NCBI GenBank assembly: GCA_008016945.1
Contig: SSGN01000083.1
Location: 1-12,274 of the forward strand
Origin: Flavobacteriales bacterium
GTDB taxonomy: Bacteria; Bacteroidota; Bacteroidia; Flavobacteriales; PHOS-HE28
Reading direction: 5' to 3'
DNA length: 12,274 bases
The translations under genes and the position numbers were made by a program. Shown one piece after another: positions 1 through 8,600 of this stretch; the stretch's first letter is position 1; each line of letters starts with the position of its first letter. The notes under the pieces are model-generated. The model was not told the DNA's origin. It saw only the letters and a program-made list of their open reading frames with translations, and did not search any database.

Positions 1-333
1 CCGCGTCGCGTGCTCACCGACCTCCGTCGCGGCCGTTGGGTGGTACAGGCCGAGCTAGACCTGCACGGCCTCACTCGCGACGAGGCGCGCAGCGCCCTCG
101 CCCACTTCCTTCACGATGCCCTTGAAAACGGCTACCGTTGCGTCCGGCTGATCCACGGCAAGGGTCTCGGTTCGCCAGGAAGGGAACCCGTACTCAAGCA
201 CCTGTCGCGTGGCTGGCTGATGCAACGCGAGGAAATTCTCGCTTTCTGCCAGGCAAGGCCGCACGACGGCGGCGAGGGTGCGCTGCTGGTTCTGCTCAGG
301 AATGCGCGCAGGGCTGCTGGAAATTCCGCCTGA
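1..333 (+). CDS. Smr domain protein, 3' part (5' end outside window)
   Basis: This is the C-terminal 110 residues of a protein with an Smr (small MutS-related) domain. The frame is open from base 1, so the GTG at base 10 is probably internal and the gene begins upstream. The visible part carries the family marks: LDLHGLT near the start of the domain, RLIHGKG in the middle followed by SPGREPVLK, and a hydrophobic LLVLLR strand at the end. In stand-alone bacterial Smr proteins the domain lies at the C-terminus of a protein of roughly 180-200 residues, which fits a cut of about half the gene. Smr domains are known as nucleases acting on DNA or RNA in several systems; the role of this one cannot be read from the sequence. 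The gene ends in TGA and converges on the SulP gene 43 bases away. Confidence 0.9.
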   Translation, partial: PRRVLTDLRRGRWVVQAELDLHGLTRDEARSALAHFLHDALENGYRCVRLIHGKGLGSPGREPVLKHLSRGWLMQREEILAFCQARPHDGGEGALLVLLRNARRAAGNSA

Positions 334-376
334 AAAATTTGTTCCTGGCGCTACCGCCGTCGAATCGAAAATCAGT

Positions 377-2593
377 CTAACCCTCGGCGGCCGTCCTCAA
401 CTCCATGGTCGTCGCACGCAGGCGCTCGGCAAGGCTGCGGCTGAGGTTGAGCAGGACACGACGGGCGATCTCCGGGTGCTTGTACTCGATCTCCGCCAGT
501 CGATCCCGGCTCAGTTCCCAGACGGTGCTTGGTCCCTGCACGATCGCGTCGGCAGAACGCGGCTTCCCCTCCAGCAGCGCCATTTCGCCGAACACAACGC
601 CAGGCGCAAAGCTGGCAACACGCTTCTGCTTGCCGTTATCAAGCGGAAGCACGATATCAACCACGCTGCCGGTCGCCACGAACAAACTCTCGCCCTTCTG
701 CCCGAGTTCGAACACCTTGCCCGGCGAATCAAAAAGATGCTTGTCGAGAAACGCCTCAAGAACGCTCGATTCAGACGCCGTCAAGCCATGCGCGAGCGTC
801 GTCTGCGATAGATGAAGAACAGCGTGGTCCGACGGCGACCCGAATGCTACGAGTAGATAATCCTCCTCGCATTGCAATGCCGAATCGACATCATGGTGCC
901 AATGCGCCACGGGCACGCAGGCCTCAAGCCCCATGGCGCACAGGAAGCGCTCGACCCGCACATTGGCCCCGGCGAACGAGAGGCGCCGATTCTGCCCGAA
1001 CACCTGCTTGCTCGCCTGCACCAACGTCCGGCCACCGGTCGGATCGACATCGCTGACTCGCCGCAAATCGAGAATGACCGAATCCGAACACTCGCATACG
1101 CTGTCGATCTCGCGTGCGAGCCTGTCCGCAGTCCCGAAGAAAAGCGGTCCCTCCACCTCGATGATCGCTATCCTCGTACCCTCTAATTCAAGCAGCGCCA
1201 TATCCTCCGGCACCCGCACCTTGAGCGATCGGCGGGTCGCCGCACTCTGCACCCGCCGGATAACCGGCTTCATGCTGGAGCGAACGAACAGGAACATTGC
1301 CGCTGCGATGCCGACCGCTGTCGCCTTCAGCATGTCGCCGAATACCGCAACCAGCGCGACCAGAACGATAACGAGAAAATTTGCGAGAAGGACCCGGTAC
1401 TGTCGACGCTCGAGGACGCCGCGTTGGGTGAACACCTGTACCGCAATCCGCCGCGTGCCGTCATCGACCATCTGCACGGCGTAGAAGATCAGGATGCCGG
1501 CGGTCACGGCTGCCGGCACCAACCCTGTCCAATGGCCGGCGAACAGCACGACAGACGCGAGCACGGCGCTGTATGCAAGGCTCGATGCTCTCCCACCACC
1601 ACCCGCCGACAGATTGATCATGACACGTGAAAGGTTGCCGACTGCAGACGTTGCCCCTAGCGCACCGCCCACAATGTTGGCAGCCCCCTGGATGCGCAGT
1701 TCACGGTCGGCGTCGAGACGCACGGCCCGTGAAGTTTCGATCGACGAAAGACAAAGCAAGGTCTCGAGTGAAGCAAAGGCGGCAATTGCCAATGCGTAAG
1801 GCACCAGCAGCGACAGCCAGCCGAAGAGCGAGAGATCCGCTCGCGCCATAAGCCATTGTCCGACCGAGCGATCCGGCAACAGGCTGCTCACCGTGCCCGA
1901 AGTCTCGCCCATGTTGTATGCGCCAACGACCAGCACGAGGGCATGATGCAACAGCGTTCCCGCAACGAGCGCGGTAACGGCCGACGGGACTTTTCGGGTC
2001 ACCTTCGCACCACCAAAACAGACCGCCACGGTCAGTGCCGCCACCAGCATGCTGAAGGGCCGCCATTGCCCGTATGCGTCATTCCATGCGGCGGCATAAG
2101 GGATGCCGAGCGCCGGACGCAGCGCAAAGAGCAGCATCAGCGATGCTACCCCGCACATCAACCCAGCCACCACCGGATAGGGTACGTACTTGAGCGCCCG
2201 GCCGACGCGCGCCAGCCCGAAGGCGAACTGAAACGCACCTGCCAACATCGTGCACACGAGCAATAGGATGAATACCAGCGCTGCCGGATCCTCTGCCGCC
2301 GCGATATCGCGGTGCTGCAGGAGCGCCGCGGCCAAGGTACCGAGGATCAGGCCCGTCGCCGGCCGGGAGCCGGTCAGCATGCCACCGGTACCGCGCATCA
2401 CAAAGGCGAATACCCCGCCGAGAATGCAGCCCCAGAGTGCCGCGCGCAGGCCATGATCGGCATAGGCAGCACCGAGCGGCATGACGGCAATCAGGCCATA
2501 GACGAGTTCGACGGGAATCGCGGCGATCGCCGCTGTCGCGCCTCCCGCCAGATCGCCCCGCAATGAACCCCTCGTATTCACTTTGCTCTCCAC
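377..2593 (-). CDS. SulP-family anion transporter with STAS and cyclic-nucleotide-binding domains
   Basis: This is a 738-residue inner-membrane protein in three parts. Residues about 15-440 are hydrophobic with many membrane segments and form a SulP/SLC26-type transporter core (GSRPATGLILGTLAAALL near residue 75; IVGGALGATSAVGNLSR near 307). Residues about 465-575 form a STAS domain, with VSDVDPTG at 513-520 at the position of the anti-sigma-antagonist phospho-site loop. Residues about 615-725 form a cNMP-binding domain with the cassette-like FGEMALLEGKPRSA at 668-681, where Glu and Arg would contact the cyclic nucleotide. Substrate is unknown; family members carry sulfate, bicarbonate, dicarboxylates and others. 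The chosen start is GTG, preceded by GAGGGG with a 7-base spacer. A second in-frame GTG at 2581, with GGAG upstream, is a real alternative. The gene starts 19 bases after the tpsB stop and looks co-transcribed with the secretion genes, which is an unusual partner. The nucleotide-binding domain suggests activity gated by cAMP or a similar ligand (inference). Confidence 0.93.
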   Translation of the reverse strand: MESKVNTRGSLRGDLAGGATAAIAAIPVELVYGLIAVMPLGAAYADHGLRAALWGCILGGVFAFVMRGTGGMLTGSRPATGLILGTLAAALLQHRDIAAAEDPAALVFILLLVCTMLAGAFQFAFGLARVGRALKYVPYPVVAGLMCGVASLMLLFALRPALGIPYAAAWNDAYGQWRPFSMLVAALTVAVCFGGAKVTRKVPSAVTALVAGTLLHHALVLVVGAYNMGETSGTVSSLLPDRSVGQWLMARADLSLFGWLSLLVPYALAIAAFASLETLLCLSSIETSRAVRLDADRELRIQGAANIVGGALGATSAVGNLSRVMINLSAGGGGRASSLAYSAVLASVVLFAGHWTGLVPAAVTAGILIFYAVQMVDDGTRRIAVQVFTQRGVLERRQYRVLLANFLVIVLVALVAVFGDMLKATAVGIAAAMFLFVRSSMKPVIRRVQSAATRRSLKVRVPEDMALLELEGTRIAIIEVEGPLFFGTADRLAREIDSVCECSDSVILDLRRVSDVDPTGGRTLVQASKQVFGQNRRLSFAGANVRVERFLCAMGLEACVPVAHWHHDVDSALQCEEDYLLVAFGSPSDHAVLHLSQTTLAHGLTASESSVLEAFLDKHLFDSPGKVFELGQKGESLFVATGSVVDIVLPLDNGKQKRVASFAPGVVFGEMALLEGKPRSADAIVQGPSTVWELSRDRLAEIEYKHPEIARRVLLNLSRSLAERLRATTMELRTAAEG

Positions 2594-2600
2594 TTCAATG

Positions 2601-2606
2601 CCCCTC
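2601..2606 (-). promoter_or_regulatory. Ribosome binding site of the SulP gene
   Basis: On the minus strand this reads GAGGGG, 7 bases before the GTG at 2593. It lies in the 19-base gap after tpsB and supports the longer start, although a second GTG at 2581 also has a GGAG upstream. Confidence 0.6.
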
Positions 2607-2612
2607 GATGGC

Positions 2613-4211
2613 TCAGAAGAAGCCCATCAGGCTCAAATGCAGACGCTTGCTGCCCGGCTGACGCACATCGTCGCCATGATCGACCGAGGCAAAATCGAGA
2701 CGAGCGCTCAGGTTCTTGGCAAAACCGAACCGCAGGCCAACGCCATAGCTTGAAATGTTCTGCGACTTGATCTCGCCTGGCAGCGCATGATTGCGCCGCA
2801 GCCAGGCGGCGTCATAGAACAGCAGCGCCCTCGCCCGCACCTCCGACAAATTCATCAACGCGCCGAGATCCGGCGTGTAAAGCTCAAGTGCTCCGCGAGT
2901 GCCATAGTCATTGGAAACGGCCCGCTCATTGAAGCCACGCACAGAGTCCATACCACCGGCGCCGAACTGCTCACCGCTGATCAGTGCATTCGACGTGTGT
3001 TGCCCCTGCACCGCCCCCTTCAATTGCCAATCAGCCGGCAACGTCTGCGTCATGCCAAAGCTGTAGCGCCAGAGCTGGTAACTCGCCGTCGCCGCCTGAC
3101 GCCCACCGGGTTTCGTGAAGTCGTCGGTAGTGCCATCCTTGCCGCCGGGGATGTTATGCACCCAGGCAAGCGAACCCCAGAACTCCTGACCGGCAAGCCG
3201 CGCATTGCCCGAATAGGTGAGCGAGAACGGATGCACCTCGGCGTTGGGAATCAGGCTTTCGCCACCACCATCGGGCGTCACGTTGTTCGTGTAGATCCGG
3301 TAATCCAGACCGTAGGTCAGCTTCGGCAACCACTCGCCGACCTTGGGCAGAAACTGCTCGTACTTGGCAACGAACAGATGACCGCTGCCGCTGATGCCGT
3401 AGCTGCCGGCCGCCGTCGTCAGCTTGCCGGAGTTCACATTCGAATAGCCGTAGGCGAATTCCAGCGCATCGCCGCTGGCATAGAGCGGAATACGGTAGCC
3501 GGCGCCGAAAATCTTCACATCCGAAACATGGCCCGGCGAGGTGATGACCTGCATCGAAAGCGCGTGGTCACGATCGAACAGATTGGAGTGCTGGATCACG
3601 GCGCCGACCCGCGCCTGCCCCGTCGTATAGGAATTGTCCTGGTCGCGCGGCCCGGTATTGTCAGCGAGCACTGCGAAGCGAAGCGGATTCTCGTCCGCCA
3701 CGCGCAGCAGTGCATCGACTTCCCCCTCACGCACACCACGGCGCACCACGACATTGGTCTGCTTCGCAGCATTCTCGTTGGCGACGCGCAACTGCGCATC
3801 GATCTCGCGCATATTGGGCCGCCCGCCCTCACTGAGGCCGGGTACGCTGGCCAGCACGTTGGCCTCGGAGAAATGCCGGTTGCCATCGACAAAAATGCGG
3901 CCGATGCGCGACTCGACTACCCGCAAGCGGACGCGCCCATCCTCGATGTCCTGTTCCGGCAATACGATCTTCACCAGACCGTAGCCGGCATCGGCGAAAT
4001 GTTTTTCCAGCGCACCGACCGCCGCCTGAATCGTTGCAAAATCGACGGCATCGCCGGTATAGGGGTGCAGGGTCGCCTCGACTTCGTCCGGTGCGAGCAG
4101 GGCATTGCCCTCGACCACATAGCCGCGAACGGCGAAGCTGCCGGGGCTCGATTCGGCATGGGCCGCCAGACTGAAGGCCGCGAGGATCGCCAGGAATAGC
4201 TTCTTCTTCAT
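2613..4211 (-). CDS. TpsB outer-membrane transporter (ShlB/FhaC/HecB family) of a two-partner secretion system
   Basis: This is a 532-residue outer-membrane pore that should export the large TpsA encoded upstream. It has a clear signal peptide (MKKKLFLAILAAFSLAAHA, cleavage after AHA). A first POTRA domain spans about residues 25-100 (YVVEGNALL to LRVVESRIG), and a second spans about 101-175 (IFVDGNRHFSEANVLASVPGL). A beta-barrel follows from about residue 178. The VRGF motif of the conserved inward-folding loop is at about 424-427. The protein ends in phenylalanine (LSLMGFF), the usual outer-membrane barrel signal. Length is typical for the family. No cysteine is present. The ATG at 4211 was chosen; a GTG one codon earlier (4214) directly abuts the fecR stop. 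The junction TAA-GTG-ATG, with no good Shine-Dalgarno, suggests translation coupled to the preceding fecR-type gene. Confidence 0.95.
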   Translation of the reverse strand: MKKKLFLAILAAFSLAAHAESSPGSFAVRGYVVEGNALLAPDEVEATLHPYTGDAVDFATIQAAVGALEKHFADAGYGLVKIVLPEQDIEDGRVRLRVVESRIGRIFVDGNRHFSEANVLASVPGLSEGGRPNMREIDAQLRVANENAAKQTNVVVRRGVREGEVDALLRVADENPLRFAVLADNTGPRDQDNSYTTGQARVGAVIQHSNLFDRDHALSMQVITSPGHVSDVKIFGAGYRIPLYASGDALEFAYGYSNVNSGKLTTAAGSYGISGSGHLFVAKYEQFLPKVGEWLPKLTYGLDYRIYTNNVTPDGGGESLIPNAEVHPFSLTYSGNARLAGQEFWGSLAWVHNIPGGKDGTTDDFTKPGGRQAATASYQLWRYSFGMTQTLPADWQLKGAVQGQHTSNALISGEQFGAGGMDSVRGFNERAVSNDYGTRGALELYTPDLGALMNLSEVRARALLFYDAAWLRRNHALPGEIKSQNISSYGVGLRFGFAKNLSARLDFASVDHGDDVRQPGSKRLHLSLMGFF

Positions 4212-4214
4212 CAC

Positions 4215-5606
4215 TTATTGCGCCCGGCAGCTGACCGGATCGACGTTCATTTCACGGAGATATGGGTCTTGATCGAGGAAGACCGGCGGCAACCCGAGCA
4301 TGTAGAGATCGCTGCCTTCCGGATTCGCGTAGCCGGTCTCGCCCGCACCGACGAGCAACTCCTCGCCGTTCGGCAAGGTCAGCGCCACCTTGCCTTCCTT
4401 CACCTCGACGTAAAGCCCCGGCGAAGTCTGCGTCGTTCCGTCGCGGCCGAAGAGCTTCGGCATGTCGACATCGAATTCCTCGGGGCGAGGCGCCGGGTTG
4501 TCACGCAGGAAGCCCGGCGTATCCTCGAGCAGCACCGGAATTGCTCCCGGGGCATCGATGTAGCCGGTCCGCCCCTTCGGCACCTCAAGCGCGAACTGGC
4601 CGGACTTGATCTCGATGCTGCCATCGCGGGTATGTGCATAGAGTGCCTGGTTACAGGGCACGGGCGGCGCGCTGGCCGGATCGTAGTTCGCCACATCCTT
4701 GCTGCCCGAGGGCGCACAGCGCACATCGAAATTGGTACCCCGAACACCGATCGTGCCCGTTGTCGTATCGAAGATCACCTTCTTCGGGCGCTGCTTGGCG
4801 AACAGGCCAGTAACCACCCGCATGCCGCCAGCGACGAGATCGGTCACCATGTTGCCGCGCTCCGGATGCTTCGGGGTGTAGCGATACGAGGTCAGCGTGT
4901 AACGGCTACCACGATCCAGCACGATGCGACTCTCATCGCTGAAAACCAGGGTAGCGAAGCCCGCGAGATCCGCCTCCACCGTCTCACCCACATAAACGGG
5001 ATCGCCCACCGCAAGCCGCCGCCGCTGCCCGCCAATGGCCGCCATCGTCTGCCCATTCTCAGCAATCAGGCGGGCAGCAATCGGGCTGGATGGCGGTGCC
5101 ACCAGTTTCTTGCCGCTTTCCCCGGCGCGTTTCTCATCACCACAATCGCTCTCGCACAGACGGGCAATGAAATCCGTGCCACGGATGCCGATCGTCCCGT
5201 TTGCCGTGTCCAGTCGATAGGCGTTGCGATCGCCGCGCTTGCCGATCAGCCCGGTGAGGTTGCGGATGCCGCCCTTGATCAGGCGCATCGCCAGTGAATC
5301 GCGCTGCGGTGCGAATTCCTTGAAATGGTAGCTGCTGATCAGCAGCGACGACGACGGCCGGATCGCCAGCTCGCCACCATCGGTGAAGCGCAGCCGCGCG
5401 TAGCTGTCCTTCTCGGTGCTGATGGTGTCACCCACCTGCAGCGTCGTACCCTGCGCAACGATGCCGCGCTTGCCGCTCGTGCGGCTGACGAAGACGGTTC
5501 CGTCCGTCACCACAACGGTCGCGATGCCTTCCGTCTGCGCATGAACAACGCCAGCGAGCAGAAGCGTGCCAAGCACGAGCAGGCGCACAAGAATTCCATG
5601 GCCCAT
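4215..5606 (-). CDS. Exported protein with two tandem FecR domains, between tpsA and tpsB
   Basis: This is a 463-residue secreted or periplasmic protein. The chosen ATG has AAGGG 7 bases upstream and gives a clean signal peptide of 23 residues (MGHGILVRLLVLGTLLLAGVVHA). The frame runs 12 codons further upstream to 5642, but that would overlap tpsA and bury the signal. Two FecR domains follow: residues about 29-149, ending in GTIGIRGTDF, and about 178-298, ending in GTIGVRGTNF. Two short related beta modules come next (about 322-355 and 397-430, both ending in a GxTGY turn). Five cysteines are present at 151, 155, 297, 318 and 460. The first four form a pair after each GxRGT(D/N)F motif, and the last lies in the final five residues (SCRAQ). 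Classical FecR is an anti-sigma regulator of iron uptake, but here there is no sigma factor or TonB receptor next door and no cytoplasmic N-terminal part. A structural or secretion-accessory role is more likely (inference). Confidence 0.9.
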   Translation of the reverse strand: MGHGILVRLLVLGTLLLAGVVHAQTEGIATVVVTDGTVFVSRTSGKRGIVAQGTTLQVGDTISTEKDSYARLRFTDGGELAIRPSSSLLISSYHFKEFAPQRDSLAMRLIKGGIRNLTGLIGKRGDRNAYRLDTANGTIGIRGTDFIARLCESDCGDEKRAGESGKKLVAPPSSPIAARLIAENGQTMAAIGGQRRRLAVGDPVYVGETVEADLAGFATLVFSDESRIVLDRGSRYTLTSYRYTPKHPERGNMVTDLVAGGMRVVTGLFAKQRPKKVIFDTTTGTIGVRGTNFDVRCAPSGSKDVANYDPASAPPVPCNQALYAHTRDGSIEIKSGQFALEVPKGRTGYIDAPGAIPVLLEDTPGFLRDNPAPRPEEFDVDMPKLFGRDGTTQTSPGLYVEVKEGKVALTLPNGEELLVGAGETGYANPEGSDLYMLGLPPVFLDQDPYLREMNVDPVSCRAQ

Positions 5607-5613
5607 CTCGCGG

Positions 5614-5618
5614 CCCTT
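5614..5618 (-). promoter_or_regulatory. Ribosome binding site deciding the fecR-type start
   Basis: The minus strand reads AAGGG, 7 bases before the ATG at 5606 and inside the 26-base gap after the tpsA stop. The upstream in-frame ATGs at 5627 and 5642 lack a comparable site. Confidence 0.7.
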
Positions 5619-5632
5619 ATCGAACATACCGG

Positions 5633-8600
5633 TTACTGGCATTGGCGCAGGCTCAGGAAATCTTCTTCGTTCTGTGCGAACTGTGTTGACTGGAACAGGG
5701 ACTGCACAACACCGAGGTCACCCTGCGGCGTGCCGGTGCGATCGAAGCCGAGCACGGTCTGCCCCTGGACAAAATCGTTCGCAGCCTCGATGACCGGCGG
5801 CAGGGCGGCAGCTGGGGGAACCACCGGAGGCAATGCCCCGGCAGCCAGCAGGTCAAGGTAAGTGGCCAGGCTGTTAATCGTCATCGACCAGCCGCCCGGC
5901 ATGTTGCTGCTGGCGAATGCACCGCTGCTGCTGGCAAAGTTCATGAAGCTGAAATTGCTGCCGGCGCCCGGCGTGTAGCCACCGTAGGCCAGTACGTTCA
6001 GCGTGCCATCCAGCGTTGCGCTGCCGCTGACGTTGATGAGGTCGAAACCGCTGCCCGGCATAGCGCCGCCTACTTCAATGTTGGTGATGCTCGATGGGCC
6101 AAGCGTTAGGTTGCCAGTGATGTTGAGTGCCCCCGGCGAGTGCCCCGTGTTCAGTATTGCCGTACCGAAGGAAAGGTTGCCGGAAACTGTGCCGGCACCG
6201 CCGAAGGTGCCGCCGTTGATCGCCACGCCGCCCGCAGCCGCAAGATTGGCCGAGGTACCGGATGTTGGGCCAAGCAATGTCGAACCGGCCGTTTGCGTGT
6301 ATCCGGCTACTGCATTGAGCGTTACGCCGTTGCTCAGCGTTACGTTTCCGCTGTTCGAAAACGCCGTGTTGAAGGTGGTATTGCCGGTGACGGCGAGCGT
6401 ACCGGTATTGCTTAGCGATCCAGAGCCATTGAAAGTAGCGCCCGTCATTTGTACGCTGCCGCTCAAGCTCGTAGCACCCGTAACACTGAACGTGCCACCA
6501 GAAAACAGCAGGCTGGCACCGGCCGCCGCACCGTAACTCCCCTGCAATGCACCGCCGCCCGCCAGCTCGAGGGTGCCTCCACCGATGTTAAGGGTGCTGC
6601 CGGCAGCCTGATTGAATGCCGCATCCAAGGTCAGCGTACCGGTGCCCGTCAAAGTAAAACTCGAACCGCTATTCAGTGCTAGCGGCCCGTTCAACCACAG
6701 ATTGCCATCGCTGTGGGTAAACGCCCCACTGACGTTAAGACCGGCCGTATCCAGATTGCCGCCTGCGAGATCAAGCGAAGTACCGCTGGCAATGCTGGTG
6801 CCCCCAGTGACGGTGATGTCTTCACCGGCAACCAGGGCATGGCTGCCACCGTTCAGGGAAAGGGCGCCTGCGATAGTGCCGACGCCCCCTAGGACGCCGC
6901 CAGTTACCGAAAAATTGCCCGCAAGCGTACCGCCATTGAAATATGTTTCACCGGCGCTCTGTGTCAATCCACCGACAAAGTTGATCGTGCCGTCATTGAG
7001 GTTCATGGTGCCGGCGTTGCTTGAGGCACCGGGAATATTGGTCGTTCCCGCCAAGCCATAGGTCAGGGTACCGCCCGCCTGCACCGTCATCGGCCCCGAA
7101 AAGGAGGGCGTGCCACCGGTGATGCTGAAGCTGCCACCGTTGGTGATGGTGGTTGCACCGGTACTGAAGACCCCGTCGTACAGGTTGAGGTCGCCGCTCA
7201 CGCTCAAGCTCCCCGATGAAATGCTGCCCCCGTTGATATCCAGGGTACTTCCTGCTGCGATGGTAGCCAAACCGGCAACGCTCATGCTGGCCCCCAAGTC
7301 CAGGCTCAGACCACCGCCGGAAATGCTGAGCGAGTTCAGCGTCATCGACCCCAGCGTCTGGACCGCACCAGCGGCCACGACCTGACTCGCAATCACATCA
7401 TTGAGGACAATGGCACCGCTGCTATCGCCATTCAGCGTTGCATGCAGAGCCCCGGTGCCCAGGTTTAGGGTGGTACCGGGCGCCATGGTGATGTTGGCGC
7501 TGCCCGGATCGCGGTAGCTTGGGTTTGCACCGGGGTCGTTGGCCGAGAGGGTCAGCGCGCCGTTGTCGGTGGTGATGTTCGCGTTGATCAGGATCGAGCG
7601 ACCGGCCTGCAGCGTCAGCGCCCCGCCATTGCCAGAAGGGTTGTTGGCAGTAATCGCAGAGTTGATTGTGATGTCATTATTGGCCTGCAGCGTCACCGCT
7701 GTTCCGGCATTGAGCGAGGCGGTGAGGGCTGCCGGGTTCAAGGTCGCGGTGGCAGAAGGGTTCAGCGCAAAAATCTGGGCAAAAATGCCACCCGTGCCGG
7801 GGATGATGTCGACCCTGCCGGAATTTATCGCCGCACCATTGGCCCAGAAGAAGCTACCCACCACATAATTGCCGTTGCTGAGAACCGTGCCCCCCGCCCA
7901 GCCGATCTGATCGTTGGCTTGTGTTCCTACCAGGCTATTGGCGGCAGAAACGACCCCTGTGGTACCTGTACTGCCGTTACCCAAAGTCACTGCCCCCGCA
8001 GCGGTAGCGGCACCGTTCGCCCAACCGCTGCTGCTCACCACATAGTTGCCGTTACTGAGTGCATTGGTGCCGCCACCAACACCGTCGTTGGCCTGCGTAC
8101 CCACGAGGCTGTTGGCGGCAGAAACCGCGCCCGCAACACCCGTGGTGCCGTTACCCCAGGTCGCGGCTCCCGCAGCCGTGGCAGCACCGTTAGACCAAGA
8201 GTTGCTATTCACCACATAGTTACCGTTACTGAGTGCCGTGATGCCACCACTGCCAACATTGTCGTTAGCCTGCGTACCCACGAGGCTGTTGGCGGCAGAA
8301 ACCGCGCCCGTAACACCCGTGGTGCCGTTACCCCAAGTCGCGGCTCCCGCAGCCGTGGCAGCACCGTTCGACCAAATGTAGCTTCCCACCACATAGTTGC
8401 CGTTACTGAGCACCGTAATGCTGCCGCCGCCAACTTGGTCGTTAGCTTGTGTTCCTACCAGGCTATTGGCGGCAGAAACGACTCCTGTGGTACCCGCACT
8501 GCCGTTACCCCAAGTCACTGCCCCCGCACCGGTAGCGGCACCGTTCGCCCAACCGCTGCTGCTCACCACATAGTTGCCGTTACTGAGTGCATTGGTGCCG

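Noticed and set aside
334..376. Small GGCG-CTAC-CGCC hairpin between the convergent stops, as a terminator for SulP or Smr
   Set aside because: The stem is only 4 bases and the nearest T-run on either strand is not adjacent, so it does not meet the pattern of an intrinsic terminator.
2787..4199. Long plus-strand open frame of about 470 codons opposite tpsB
   Set aside because: It is antisense to a gene with clear domains, shows no recognisable domain, and its amino-acid make-up (rich in Arg, His, Ile, Gln) is typical of a shadow frame in GC-rich DNA.
7866..8380. TAAG tetrapeptides in some TpsA repeats, resembling LapG-type protease sites
   Set aside because: The motif is short, occurs only in a few units of a variable segment (others read TYAG, TGAG, SAG), lies mid-protein, and no LapD/LapG genes are in the window.
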